Counted from the stretch's first letter, positions 10,181-20,219 are shown. The stretch: 64,000 bases of DNA from Gemmatimonadaceae bacterium (GCA_036273715.1 DASUHB010000037.1:100935-164934); one strand, 5' to 3'. Notes: generated by a model not told the origin, from the sequence alone. Program-made: numbers and translations.

Positions 10181-12813
10181 GCATCTTCTCCGACCTCGGC
10201 GCGCGCCTGGCGAGCATTGTGTGGCGCCGGCGCGAGGAGCGCGAGATGGACGAAGAGCTCCGCTTTCACATGGACATGGAAGCGGAACAGGCGCGGCGCG
10301 CCGGGGCATCGCCCGATGCCGCGCGGCGCCGCGGCATGATTGCGTTAGGCGGCGTGGAGCGTACGAAAGAAGAGGTTCGCGACGCGCGCGGCACGCGCGT
10401 GCTCGACGACACCATGCGCGATGTCGCCTTTTCCGTGCGCACGCTCCTCCGAGCGCCGGCCGTTGCGCTGGTCGTCATCGTCACGCTCGCACTCGGCATC
10501 GGCGGGACGACCGCCATCTTCAGTACCGTCGATGCGACGCTGGTGAAACCGCTGCCGTACCAGGAGCCGGGCCAGCTGGTCCGCCTGTACGAGGGGTCGC
10601 CGGGCGAGGCGAATCCGCACGGCTTCGTGTCGCCGACGATGTTCCTTGCCTATCGCGAGCGGCTGTCGTCGTTCGAGCATCTCGCCGCCGGATACACGTA
10701 CGACGACAGGGGCGCGGACATCGGCGCCGACGGACGCCCGGAGCGCATCCACGTCCTGAGCATTACCGCCGGATATTTCGCCACGCTGCGTCGTCCACCG
10801 GCGATGGGGCGAGAGTTCGAGCCTAACGAAGAGAACGGAGCCCCATCGGTGATCCTCGGCCATCAGCTGTGGGTGGACCGATTCCACGCGAGCCCAACGG
10901 CGCTCGGCGCCGAGCTCGTGATGGATGGGCGGCCGTACACCGTGGTCGGCATCATGCCGGGGGCGTTCGTGGATCCGCTGCGTCCGGGTGCCGACGCATA
11001 CACGCCGCTCGACATGACACCGGGGCTGGACCCGAGCAACATCGACAATCATTACCTGACGGTGATTGGACGGCTCCGCCCCGAAACGCCCCTGCCCCGC
11101 GCGCAGGCCGAGCTCGACGCGGTGCGCGTTTCGTTAGGCAGGGAATACGCCGATGCCAGGCGGACGGCCGCGCGGCTGTACTCGCTCAAGGAGGACATGG
11201 TCGGTCCGGCGAGTCGCGCGCTCGAGCTCGTGTTGGGCGCGGTGGGGCTCGTGCTGCTGCTGGTGTGCGTGAACGTGGCCACGCTGTTGCTCGTGCGGGC
11301 ATCGGCGCGCGCCCATGAATTCGCGCTTCGCGCCGCGCTCGGCGCCCGTCGCAGCCGGTTGCTGCGGCAGATGCTCGTGGAAAGCCTGGTGCTCGCGCTC
11401 GCCGGCGATGCGCTGGGGCTCGTCGTCGCCCGAGCCGCCATGAGCGGTATCGTTCGACTCGGCGCCGGATCCGTGCCCAGACTCAGCGCACTCTCGCTCG
11501 ATCCGACGCTGCTGCTCTTTTCCGTGGCCATCACCACCGCGAGCGCCGTGCTGTTCGGTCTCACGCCGGCGCTGCGTGCGGTTCGCACGGATCCGATCGA
11601 TGCCCTACGCGGCGAGGATCGCGCGCTCGCCGGAAGCCGCGGGCACAACCGCGTGCGCAGCGCACTGGTGACGGCGCAGGTGGCTCTCGCGTTCGTTCTC
11701 ATGGTCGGCGCCGGTCTGCTCCTCGTGAGCTTTCATCGCCTTCGTTCGCTCGATCTCGGTGTGGACACCGATCACGCCCTCGTGTTCGAGCTGCATCTGC
11801 CGGACGCGCGCTACGATTCGACCGCGCGAGCGGCGTTCTACGAGGACATCGCATCGCGGATCGCGCATCTGCCGGGCGTGCGTGCCGCCGGCGGCGTCTC
11901 CAAACTGCCGGCAACCGGCGAGTACCACGAGTGGGGGACGGTGCCGGTGACCGGGCCTAACGTTGGGCGAACGCACGCGAACCTCGGCGCCCAACAACGC
12001 ATCGTCTCGGGCGACTACTTCCGGGCCGCCGGCATCCCCGTGCTCGAGGGCCGGGCATTCGATGCGCGCGACGCGGCGGGCACGCCCAAACGCGCGATCG
12101 TGAGCACGCTGGCGGCAGAAAAGCTGTTCCCGGGCGTCGATCCAATCGGGCAGCGCCTGCGGACCGGCGGGTTCGAATGGGAAGTGATCGGCGTCGTCCC
12201 GGACGTGTCGGTGAACGCGGAAGGCGACCGCGAGCCCACCATCTATCACGCGCACGCGCAGTTTGCCGGCGACCGCAACTGGGCGATCACGCAAATCGTG
12301 TCGACCTCCGGTCCGCCGCAAGGGCTCATCCCGCTCATTCAACGCACGATCGCCGAACGCGATCCGCAGCTGGTGATGTACCGTCCGATGTCGCTCGCCG
12401 ACGCGATCGGCGCCGGCACCGCCCAACGGAAATTCACGCTGGTGATACTGGTCTGCTTCGCCGCGGTGGCGGTGCTGCTGGCCGCGTTAGGCCTGTTCGG
12501 CGCGCTGGCCTACGCGGTCAAGCTGCGGTCGCGCGAGTTCGGCGTGCGGATGGCGATCGGCGCCGAGCGCGGCACCATCCGCCGGCTCGTCCTGCGTCAG
12601 GGGTTGGTCGTCACCGTCGCCGGCATCGGCATCGGCCTCGTGGGCTTCGCGGCGTTCGCGCGGGTGATGTCGTCGCTCGTGTTTCGCGTGCGGCCGCTCG
12701 ACCCGTCGGTGTTGATCGGCGCGGCGGCCATCATTCTGGTCGTCGGCGCGTTTGCCGCCTATCTGCCGGCGCGGCGAGCGACAGCCGTGGATCCGAGAAC
12801 GATCTTGCAGTGA
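10177..12813 (+). CDS. ABC transporter permease of the MacB/FtsX type (duplicated permease, ADOP family)
   Basis: 878 residues starting at the ATG that overlaps the PadR stop. A charged cytoplasmic N-terminal region (EMDEELRFHMDMEAEQARRAG) precedes the first TM (about residues 93-112). A periplasmic MacB_PCD domain, a first FtsX bundle (LRAALGARRSRLLRQ loop), a second periplasmic domain and a second FtsX bundle (GVRMAIGAERGTIRRLV loop) follow. The two halves each carry one permease module. Such proteins work with a MacB-type ATPase to move peptides, lipids or antibiotics; no ATPase gene is adjacent, so it is supplied elsewhere or the protein acts differently. Confidence 0.92.
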   Translation: MSIFSDLGARLASIVWRRREEREMDEELRFHMDMEAEQARRAGASPDAARRRGMIALGGVERTKEEVRDARGTRVLDDTMRDVAFSVRTLLRAPAVALVVIVTLALGIGGTTAIFSTVDATLVKPLPYQEPGQLVRLYEGSPGEANPHGFVSPTMFLAYRERLSSFEHLAAGYTYDDRGADIGADGRPERIHVLSITAGYFATLRRPPAMGREFEPNEENGAPSVILGHQLWVDRFHASPTALGAELVMDGRPYTVVGIMPGAFVDPLRPGADAYTPLDMTPGLDPSNIDNHYLTVIGRLRPETPLPRAQAELDAVRVSLGREYADARRTAARLYSLKEDMVGPASRALELVLGAVGLVLLLVCVNVATLLLVRASARAHEFALRAALGARRSRLLRQMLVESLVLALAGDALGLVVARAAMSGIVRLGAGSVPRLSALSLDPTLLLFSVAITTASAVLFGLTPALRAVRTDPIDALRGEDRALAGSRGHNRVRSALVTAQVALAFVLMVGAGLLLVSFHRLRSLDLGVDTDHALVFELHLPDARYDSTARAAFYEDIASRIAHLPGVRAAGGVSKLPATGEYHEWGTVPVTGPNVGRTHANLGAQQRIVSGDYFRAAGIPVLEGRAFDARDAAGTPKRAIVSTLAAEKLFPGVDPIGQRLRTGGFEWEVIGVVPDVSVNAEGDREPTIYHAHAQFAGDRNWAITQIVSTSGPPQGLIPLIQRTIAERDPQLVMYRPMSLADAIGAGTAQRKFTLVILVCFAAVAVLLAALGLFGALAYAVKLRSREFGVRMAIGAERGTIRRLVLRQGLVVTVAGIGIGLVGFAAFARVMSSLVFRVRPLDPSVLIGAAAIILVVGAFAAYLPARRATAVDPRTILQ

Positions 12814-12839
12814 GCGCCTGAGAGGCGCCGGCCACCCCG

Positions 12840-13730
12840 CTACCGCGCGCCGGCCGCCTCGTGCACCTTGCCCCGCAACATCCGCCGCACGAACGCCGAC
12901 GCTGGATTGTGTGCCGTGGCCAGGTCGAATGCCTGGCGATACAGCGCCGCCGCCTCGCCGCGTTCCCCTAACTGCTCGTCGGCCACGGCGAGCAGATAGT
13001 GGAGAAACGGATCGTTCTCCCCGCCTTTCATGCCGATCGCCCGCATCAGCTCGGTGCGCGCGCGTTTCGGATCGTGCGTGTACAACGCCACGTAGCCCAC
13101 GAGATACGGATAGAACCGCTCCTGTTGGGCCGCCATCGCGGTGTCGCCAGCCAGCGCCCGGCGCGCCGCCTCGACCTGCGCGCGCGCCGCCGCGGCATCG
13201 CCGCGACGGGCGGCGAGCCTGCCTAACGCGTGAGCGAGGCGGAAATCCCAGAGCGACGTCGGATGCTTCTTGGGCGCCGGCTCCTTGATACCCATCGCAT
13301 AGCCATCGCGATACCACCGCTCGGCCGCGTCGAGGTCGCCGGCATCGATGCAGATCCGCCCGGCTTCGTCCGCCATCTCGCCTTCCTGATAGAACGCGTT
13401 CGACGGCTCGGCTTGCTCCCGCGAGTGCCAGTACGCGATCACCATCGACTCGTATTTGCCGGCGTTCGCGCAGTCGCCGTCGAAGGCATACGAGATCGCC
13501 AGCGCCCGTTGGGCATCGGCTTTCGCCGATGGATCCGAGGTCGTGTCCGCGAGCGGTTGGAGAATCGCGCGTGCTCGCGCCGTTTCGCCGCTCAGGTCGA
13601 GCTGGATCGCGTGCCGCATTTCCGGCGACAACCGGCGGCCGCCCTGGCCCTGCGCGCGCACAGATGACGCTACGAGCGGCAACCAACAGAGCGCGAGGCG
13701 GGCGATCGTGCGCGAAGCAACAGCGGACAT
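12840..13730 (-). CDS. Secreted TPR-like protein of unknown role
   Basis: 296 residues. The ATG at 13728-13730 was chosen because a GGAGG site sits six bases upstream and a signal peptide follows (cut near VRAQG). The rest is alpha-helical with tetratricopeptide-like helix pairs (ADAQRALAISYAFDG, AERWYRDGYAMG, HALGRLAARRGDAAAARAQ, LLAVADEQLGERGEAAALYRQA). It is probably a protein-interaction scaffold in the periplasm. It converges with the permease gene and is divergent from the BIG2 protein. No enzyme motif is visible. Confidence 0.8.
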   Translation of the reverse strand: MSAVASRTIARLALCWLPLVASSVRAQGQGGRRLSPEMRHAIQLDLSGETARARAILQPLADTTSDPSAKADAQRALAISYAFDGDCANAGKYESMVIAYWHSREQAEPSNAFYQEGEMADEAGRICIDAGDLDAAERWYRDGYAMGIKEPAPKKHPTSLWDFRLAHALGRLAARRGDAAAARAQVEAARRALAGDTAMAAQQERFYPYLVGYVALYTHDPKRARTELMRAIGMKGGENDPFLHYLLAVADEQLGERGEAAALYRQAFDLATAHNPASAFVRRMLRGKVHEAAGAR

Positions 13731-13900
13731 GGCGGACCTCCGTCCCACGGGATTAGGCGATTCTGAGGGAGATGATCGATGCGCATCATGTGACGGCGCA
13801 AGGGGCTGCGTCTCACGGCGCGTGCCTTGCAGCGATGTACGGGCTGAACTGCCACCCGGCGCACCGACGCGCTCCCGGCACGACCCGTCCACTCGCCCTC

Positions 13901-14767
13901 ATGACCCGTTCATTCCGCATCGCCGGCGTCGCCGCCGCACTCGCCTCGGGATCGCTGGCCGCCTTCGCCTGCAGCTCGAGCACGTCGCCTAACGGATCGG
14001 TCGGCTCGGTGAAAGTGACGCCGGCCACCGACAGCGTCGCGGTCGGCAACACCATCGCGCTGCAGGCGACGGTCATCGGGCCCGGCGGCCAGGTGGTGTC
14101 GGGGCAGCGGGTGTTCTGGAACACCGGCGACGCATCCATTGCGACGGTGAGCGATGCGGGCGTCGTCACCGGTGTCGGCCCGGGAACCGTGCAGATCGCC
14201 GCCAGCGCCGGGGGCGCGTCGGGTATCGCGACCATTACGGTGCTGCCGCCGCCGGTCGCGTCGGTGTCGGTTTCGCCGCCGCTCGACACGATCGTCCTTC
14301 CGGGCACTGCCCAACTCACCGCGGCCGTGTTCGACGCGCAGCACAACCCGCTCACCGGCCGCGCGATCACGTGGTCCAGCAACCTGCCTAACGTTGCCAA
14401 CGTCGACAGCGCCGGACTCGTCACCGGCGTGTCGCCCGGCTCGGCGACCATCACCGCCTCGAGCGAAGGCCACGCCGGCACTGCCACCATCGTCGTGCAG
14501 CCGCCTCTCGCGGCCACGGTCACAGTAGCACCTCCGGCCGCGACGCTCATCGTCGGCGACAGCGTGGCGCTCAGTGCGACCGCGAAGGATGCGCAGGGCA
14601 ACGTGATCACCGGTGCGCCGATCACCTGGTCCACCAACAACGCCGCCGCCGCGACCGTCTCGGCGGCAGGCCTCGTGAAGGCAGTGGGCGCGGGCACGGC
14701 AATCATTACGGCGACGAGCGGGAGCGCGAGCGGCTCTTCCACGATTCTCGTCATTCCCGTGCTTTGA
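13901..14767 (+). CDS. Surface or periplasmic protein with three bacterial Ig-like (BIG2) domains
   Basis: 288 residues. A signal sequence leads to a cysteine (AAFACSSS), which suggests a lipoprotein although the lipobox is not ideal. Three repeats of about 80-85 residues follow, each with the BIG2 signature (VSVSPPLDTIVLPGTAQL ... ITWSSNLPNVANVDSAGLVT ... GSATITASSEG). Such domains usually act in adhesion or as spacers; there is no catalytic domain here. The start is the ATG after the CCTC run at 13897; longer upstream frames lack a signal peptide. Confidence 0.85.
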   Translation: MTRSFRIAGVAAALASGSLAAFACSSSTSPNGSVGSVKVTPATDSVAVGNTIALQATVIGPGGQVVSGQRVFWNTGDASIATVSDAGVVTGVGPGTVQIAASAGGASGIATITVLPPPVASVSVSPPLDTIVLPGTAQLTAAVFDAQHNPLTGRAITWSSNLPNVANVDSAGLVTGVSPGSATITASSEGHAGTATIVVQPPLAATVTVAPPAATLIVGDSVALSATAKDAQGNVITGAPITWSTNNAAAATVSAAGLVKAVGAGTAIITATSGSASGSSTILVIPVL

Positions 14768-14898
14768 CCGGGCGGCGAACAGCGGTCCGTCTCGACAACG
14801 CCCCAGCGCGGGCCATCGACGCGCCCATCGTTCCGAGCTAGATTCGAGCCCGGCGCATCGCGCGCCGCTTCCGTCGTTCCCTGCACTTGCCGTCCCCC

Positions 14899-17241
14899 AT
14901 GGCTTTCCGCCCGATCCGCTGGTCCGCGCTCGGCGTCTGCGCCGCGCTGGCGACGTTCGTTCTGCCTAACGGAACGCGCGCCGAGCGCGCGCCGTCGCTC
15001 GGCCCGGAGGCCGCGGCGTCGCTCGACGCCTTCATCGCGCACGAGATCCGACAGAAGGAGCTGCCCGCGTTCAGCGTCGCGCTCGTCGACGACCAGCACG
15101 TCATCTGGTCGAAGGATTACGGTATGGCGCGCCCGAACGACAGCATCCGTGCGAGCGCCTCGACGGTGTATCGCGCCGGCGCCATCTCGCAGGTCCTGAC
15201 CGACATCGCGATCCTGCAACTGGCGGAGCGCGGCAAGCTCGATCTCGATGCGCCGCTGACGCGCTATCTCCCGGCGCTCCATCTCGACACGCGCACGCCC
15301 ATCACGCTGCGCGAGCTCATGACCCATCGCGCAGGGCTCGAGCGCGAACCGCCGATCGGCGGACTCACCGATGATACCACGCGTTCGTTGCGCGACATCG
15401 TCCAGCGCCTCGATTCCGCGCCGTCGGTCTTCGCACCGGGAACGCGCACGCACCCATCCGATGCGGGCGTGGCCCTCGCCGGCTACGTGCTCGAGTCCAC
15501 GCAGCGACAGGCGTTCGCCGCCGACGTGCGGACCGCCGTGCTCTCTCCGTTAGGCATGTCGCACAGCGCGTTCGCGCGGACGCCGCCAATCACCGCGGCG
15601 CTCGCCGCCGGCCACATGTGGACGTACGATCCGCGCAGCCTGCCGGCGCCGACCTTCGACATCGGCGCCGCGCCCGCGGAGGGCCTCTACACCACCGCCG
15701 GCGATCTGACGCAGCTGCTGCGCGCGCTCTTCGCCGGCGGCCGCGTGCTCCGGGCCCGCACGCTCGACGCCGCGATGCGGCCCGCCATTCGCGGCGCCGA
15801 CACCGCGCGCACGACGCTCGGCTTCCGCCTAACGACGCTCGACCGGCGGCGCGAGCTCGTGCAGCACGGCGCCCTCTACGGCGTCACCTCCGAGATCGCC
15901 GCGCTCCCCGACGACAAGCTCGGCGTCGTCGCCATCACCACCGAAGACGACGCCCTCGGCGTCACGAACCGGGTGGCAGCGCTCGCGCTGCGCATCATGC
16001 TCGCCCAACGCAACCACGCCGCCCTCCCGCCGCTCGATACCACCAGCGACGTCCCGCCGGCGCTCGCCCACGACCTCGGCGGCGAATACGCCGACAGCGC
16101 ACGCGTCGTCGACCTGTTCCAGAGCCTGGGACATCTCTACCTGGAGGACGCTCGCGGCGGCGAGCGCGCCGACCTTCGGATGCTCGGCGACACGCTCGTC
16201 GACGATGGCCGCCTCGCGTTCGGCATGCGCGTGCGTCGCGCCGGTGACAGCGCCATCGTCCTCGGCGGCGACACGCTTCGCCGCGTCGCCGAGCCCGAGC
16301 CCGCGCCGGTTCCCGAGGCATGGCGCGGACTCATCGGCGAATACGGACCCGACTATCGAACCGTGTACGTCCTCGAACGCAATGGCGCGCTCGAGCTGCT
16401 CGCCGACTGGTTCGTCCGCTATCCGCTCGCACCGGTGTCGGCCGGCACGTTTCGCATGCCCGACCGCGGCGCCTACGCCGGCGAGGAGGTCGCGTTCTCG
16501 CGGTCGCCGACCGGACGCGCCACGAGCGTGACGTTAGGCAGCGTGCGCTACGCGCGGCGCGTCACTGGTCCGGAGGACGGCTCGCAGTTCCGCATCACCC
16601 CGCTCCGTCCGCCGGCCGAACTCCGGGCGGAAGCAATGGCTGCCCAACCGCCGCGCGAGACGGGCACGTTCCGGCCGGCGGATCTCGTCGAGCTGGTCCG
16701 GCTCGACACGACCATCAAGCTCGACATCCGATACGCCACGTCCAACAACTTCATGGGCACGCCGCTGTACCAGGAAGCGCGCGCATTCATGCAGCGTCCG
16801 GCCGCCGAGGCCGTGGTGCGCGCCAGCGCCTGGCTGCGCGCGCGCGGCTTCGGGCTCCTCATCCACGATGCTTACCGCCCGTGGTTCGTGACCAGGATGT
16901 TCTGGGACGCGACACCCGACGACAAGAAAATGTTCGTTGCCGATCCGTCGAGCGGCTCGAAGCACAATCGCGGGTGCGCGGTGGACCTGACGCTCTACGA
17001 TCTCGCGACCGGCCAACCGGTGACGATGACCGGCGGCTACGACGAGATGACGGATCGCAGCTATCCCGACTACCCGGGCGGCACGTCGCGCCAGCGGTGG
17101 CTGCGCGCGCTGCTGCGCCGGGCGATGGACATGCAAGGCTTCACCGTCGACAAGGAAGAATGGTGGCACTTCGACTACACGGATTGGCGCGACTACGGGA
17201 TCGGCAACGTGCCGTTCGACCGGATCGCGTCCGGCGCCTAA
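14899..17241 (+). CDS. Fusion: degenerate serine beta-lactamase fold plus VanX-type D-Ala-D-Ala dipeptidase
   Basis: 780 residues with a signal peptide. Residues about 35-345 align by eye with the serine hydrolase (beta-lactamase, family S12) fold, but the catalytic SxxK is replaced by AISQ (Ala95, Gln98) and the YxN motif by PSD, so this half should be inactive. Residues about 590-775 are an M15D dipeptidase. The VanX zinc site SKHNRGCAVD (His689, Asp696), the EWWH motif (Glu754, His757) and HDAYRPW are all intact. The product should cleave D-Ala-D-Ala or similar dipeptides outside the cytoplasm. The dead half may bind D-Ala-D-Ala-like ligands (inference). The stop is in the GCCTAAC heptamer. 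Confidence 0.88.
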   Translation: MAFRPIRWSALGVCAALATFVLPNGTRAERAPSLGPEAAASLDAFIAHEIRQKELPAFSVALVDDQHVIWSKDYGMARPNDSIRASASTVYRAGAISQVLTDIAILQLAERGKLDLDAPLTRYLPALHLDTRTPITLRELMTHRAGLEREPPIGGLTDDTTRSLRDIVQRLDSAPSVFAPGTRTHPSDAGVALAGYVLESTQRQAFAADVRTAVLSPLGMSHSAFARTPPITAALAAGHMWTYDPRSLPAPTFDIGAAPAEGLYTTAGDLTQLLRALFAGGRVLRARTLDAAMRPAIRGADTARTTLGFRLTTLDRRRELVQHGALYGVTSEIAALPDDKLGVVAITTEDDALGVTNRVAALALRIMLAQRNHAALPPLDTTSDVPPALAHDLGGEYADSARVVDLFQSLGHLYLEDARGGERADLRMLGDTLVDDGRLAFGMRVRRAGDSAIVLGGDTLRRVAEPEPAPVPEAWRGLIGEYGPDYRTVYVLERNGALELLADWFVRYPLAPVSAGTFRMPDRGAYAGEEVAFSRSPTGRATSVTLGSVRYARRVTGPEDGSQFRITPLRPPAELRAEAMAAQPPRETGTFRPADLVELVRLDTTIKLDIRYATSNNFMGTPLYQEARAFMQRPAAEAVVRASAWLRARGFGLLIHDAYRPWFVTRMFWDATPDDKKMFVADPSSGSKHNRGCAVDLTLYDLATGQPVTMTGGYDEMTDRSYPDYPGGTSRQRWLRALLRRAMDMQGFTVDKEEWWHFDYTDWRDYGIGNVPFDRIASGA

Positions 17242-17273
17242 CTGACAGGTTCACCGTGAACGGATCACTCGCC

Positions 17274-18998
17274 ATGCGTCGCGCCCTGCTCGTGCTCTCC
17301 GCCGCGCTCGCCGCCTGTACATCGGCGCGCGTCGCGCCCGCCCCCACCCCCGCCTCGCTCGAGGGGCCGTACGACCTGGTGATCGAAGGCGGTCGCGTCG
17401 TGGACGGCACCGGCAATCCCTGGTTCTACGGCGATGTCGCCGTGATCGGCGAGCGCATCGCGCGCGTCGCTCCGGCCGGCATGCTCGCGCACGCACCCGC
17501 CAAGCGCCGCATCGACGCCCACGGCATGGTGGTCGCCCCCGGGTTCATCGACATCCAGGCGCAGTCGGTGGGCGAGCTGGTGAACGGCGACAGCCGCGTG
17601 ATCAGCATGACCACGCAAGGCGTGACGACGATGATCTTCGGTGAAGGAGAGACGCCCGCGCCGACGAACGCCAAGGTGATCCCGATGTATGCCGACGCCG
17701 ACGGCGCCGACAGCACCGAACAACGGATCATGGCCGGCTTCCAGGGTCCGCACGGCTTCGGCAACTGGCTCGAGGAGATGCAGCGCCACAAAGCGTCGGT
17801 GAATTTCGGTTCGTTCATCGGCGCGGCCACCGTGCGCGCGTACGCCAAGGGGATGGCCGAGGGATCCGCAACGCCGGCGGAGCTCGACACGATGCGCGCT
17901 GTCGTTAGGCGCGCGATGCAGGACGGGGCCTTCGGCGTCGGGAGCGCGTTGATCTATCCGCCGGGCAGCTACGCGTCCACGCAGGAGCTCGTGGAAGAAG
18001 CCAAGGCCATGGCGCCCTACGGCGGCGTCTACATCACCCACATGCGCTCCGAGGGCGACCGGCTGCTCGAAGCCGTCGACGAAGCGCTCACGATCGGTCG
18101 CGAGGGCGGCGTGCCGGTCGAGATCTATCATCTCAAGGCGGCCGGCGTGCGCAACTGGCCCAAGGCCCGGCAGGTCGTGGCCAAGATCGACTCGGCGCGC
18201 GCCGCGGGGCAGGATGTCGCAGCCGACCAGTACGCGTACACCGCGGGCGCGAACGGCCTCTCGTCCTGCATTCCCCCGTGGGCCCACGCCGACGGCAAGC
18301 TGCTCGAGCGGTTAGGCGATCCCACGACGCGCGCCAAGATCAAGACGGACATGATGCAGGTCGAGAGCAGCTGGGAGAACCTCTGTCTCGGCGCCACGCC
18401 GGCGAACGTCGAAGTATTGGGATTCCACGAGGACTCGCTCAAGCAGTTCGAGGGCAAGCGCCTCTCGGACATCGCACAGGCGCTGCACACCGATTGGGCC
18501 GACGCGCTCATCAACCTCACCATCGCCGAGCACAACCGGCTGGGGCAGATCCTGTTCATCGCATCGGATTCCAACGTGGCGATGCAGATTCAGCAGCCGT
18601 GGATGAAATTCGGGACGGACGCCGAGGGCCTCGACCCCGACAGCGCGCAGGGCATGACGCACCCGCGCTCGTACGGCAACTATCCGCGCGTGTTAGGCCG
18701 CTTCGTGCGCGAGCAGCACGTGCTGCGGCTCGAGGATGCGATCCGGAAAATGACGTGGGCCGTGGCTGCGCGCCTCTCGATCCACGACCGCGGCCTGATT
18801 CACGAAGGCATGCACGCCGACATCGTGGTCTTCGACCCGAACACGATCATCGATCACGCCACGTACGAGAATCCGCACCAGCTCTCGACGGGCATTGAGC
18901 ACGTGCTCGTGAACGGCGTGGAGGTCGTCACGGACGGCAAGTCCACGGGGGCCAAGCCGGGCGAGATCGTGCGCGGCCCCGGCTACGTTCAGCGTTAG
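17274..18998 (+). CDS. N-acyl-D-amino-acid deacylase-like amidohydrolase, lipoprotein
   Basis: 574 residues. The start was placed at the ATG at 17274 because it gives a lipoprotein signal (ALAACTS, lipobox LAAC). The overall pattern is the COG3653 D-aminoacylase family: YDLVIEGGRVVDGTG, then PGFID, ITHMRSEGDRL, EIYHLKAAG, ASDSNV and HADIVVFDP. The usual metal-binding HxH after PGFID is QAQ (Gln95, Gln97), so the metal site must differ from classic members; other motif His residues remain. It follows the VanX fusion by 32 bases on the same strand, consistent with a joint role in D-amino-acid recovery. Confidence 0.82.
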   Translation: MRRALLVLSAALAACTSARVAPAPTPASLEGPYDLVIEGGRVVDGTGNPWFYGDVAVIGERIARVAPAGMLAHAPAKRRIDAHGMVVAPGFIDIQAQSVGELVNGDSRVISMTTQGVTTMIFGEGETPAPTNAKVIPMYADADGADSTEQRIMAGFQGPHGFGNWLEEMQRHKASVNFGSFIGAATVRAYAKGMAEGSATPAELDTMRAVVRRAMQDGAFGVGSALIYPPGSYASTQELVEEAKAMAPYGGVYITHMRSEGDRLLEAVDEALTIGREGGVPVEIYHLKAAGVRNWPKARQVVAKIDSARAAGQDVAADQYAYTAGANGLSSCIPPWAHADGKLLERLGDPTTRAKIKTDMMQVESSWENLCLGATPANVEVLGFHEDSLKQFEGKRLSDIAQALHTDWADALINLTIAEHNRLGQILFIASDSNVAMQIQQPWMKFGTDAEGLDPDSAQGMTHPRSYGNYPRVLGRFVREQHVLRLEDAIRKMTWAVAARLSIHDRGLIHEGMHADIVVFDPNTIIDHATYENPHQLSTGIEHVLVNGVEVVTDGKSTGAKPGEIVRGPGYVQR

Positions 18999-19009
18999 GC
19001 GCGGCCGCG

Positions 19010-20200
19010 TCAGGCGCCTGCCGCGACCGCCTTGGATGCCACCCGGGCTGTCTCGGCGAGCACCGCTGCCCCGATGAACAGGCTCTCCTCGGCGGCATAG
19101 AACCGCGCGGAGTGCGCCGGAATCGGCTCGCCGCCCGCTTCGCGCGCCCCGATGCGCAGGAAGCACCCGGGGATGCGCTCCATGTAGTACGCGAAGTCTT
19201 CGCCGCCCATGTTGAGCGTCCCGAGCGGCGTCAGTGCCTGTTGGCCCAACACGGCCACGGTCGCGGTGCGCGCCCAGGCGGCGGCTTCGGGTGGATTCAC
19301 GATCGGCGGCGGCCCCAGGTCGATCGCCACCCGCGCGCTCACGCCATACGCGCCCGCGAGCGTCCCGGCGAGCCGACGCATCTCCTCGTGCAGCGTCTGG
19401 CGCGTGTCCGCGTCCACCGCGCGCACGGTTCCCTCGAGCACGGCGGAGTCCGGAATCACGTTAGGCGCGGAGCCCGCGTGGATTGTGCCGACGGTGACTA
19501 CCGCCGCGCGCGCCGGGTCCAGACGACGCGACACGATGGTCTGCAGCGCGCCCACGAGCGCGGCCGCGGCAACGATCGGATCCGCGCCCTCTTGCGGCCG
19601 TGCGCCATGGCCGCCGCGCCCCGTGAGCTCGATGCGGAACGTGTCCGCCGCCGCCGCGAGCGGTCCCGCCTCCGCCACCACCTGCCCAACGGCGAATCGC
19701 CGGTCGACGTGTCCGCCGAAGATGGCGCGCACGTCGTCCAGCGCGCCCGACTCGAGCACGGCCGCGGCGCCGCGCCCGGTCTCCTCCGCCGGCTGCAGCA
19801 CCACGAGCACATCCCCCTGCGCCGGGGTCATCGCCAGCAGGTAGGCCGCGCCAACCGCCCACGACGCGTGCACGTCGTGTCCGCAGGCGTGCATCACGTT
19901 AGGCGTGCGCGACGCGAAGGGGAGGCCCGTGGCTTCCTGGATCGGCAGCGCGTCGATGTCGCCGCGCACCGCGACCAACGGCGCCGCCGGATCGCGTCCG
20001 CGAATCCGCGCCACCAGTCCCGTCTCGGCGACGCGATCCAGGCGCCGCGTGTCGAGCGGCGCCAGCGCCGCCTGCAGCCGCTCGCACGTGCGCCGCTCGG
20101 CGAACGACAACTCCGGATGCTCGTGCAGATCGCGCCGGAGCGTCACCAGCGCGTCGCGCGCGTCCGCGGGAAAGAGATCAGCTATCGCGCTCGGAAGCAT
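19010..20200 (-). CDS. M20 family N-acyl-L-amino-acid amidohydrolase
   Basis: 396 residues. The ATG at 20198-20200 has a GGGAGG ribosome site nine bases upstream. The M20 amidohydrolase motifs are present: AVRGDIDALP, MHACGHDVHAS (metal-binding Cys and His), PAEETGRGA (catalytic Glu), GRGGHGARP in the lid domain and NMGGEDFAYY. It removes acyl groups from N-acyl-L-amino acids. In transcription order it is the last gene of the GNAT - racemase - M20 operon, 19 bases after the racemase stop. This set matches the known N-succinyl route that turns D- into L-amino acids. Confidence 0.92.
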   Translation of the reverse strand: MLPSAIADLFPADARDALVTLRRDLHEHPELSFAERRTCERLQAALAPLDTRRLDRVAETGLVARIRGRDPAAPLVAVRGDIDALPIQEATGLPFASRTPNVMHACGHDVHASWAVGAAYLLAMTPAQGDVLVVLQPAEETGRGAAAVLESGALDDVRAIFGGHVDRRFAVGQVVAEAGPLAAAADTFRIELTGRGGHGARPQEGADPIVAAAALVGALQTIVSRRLDPARAAVVTVGTIHAGSAPNVIPDSAVLEGTVRAVDADTRQTLHEEMRRLAGTLAGAYGVSARVAIDLGPPPIVNPPEAAAWARTATVAVLGQQALTPLGTLNMGGEDFAYYMERIPGCFLRIGAREAGGEPIPAHSARFYAAEESLFIGAAVLAETARVASKAVAAGA

Positions 20201-20219
20201 CCCCGCCACCTCCCGTCGA

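Noticed and set aside
13813..15453. Long minus-strand open frame opposite the BIG2 and VanX-fusion genes
   Set aside because: The plus-strand proteins have clear domains and signal peptides; the antisense frame has none.
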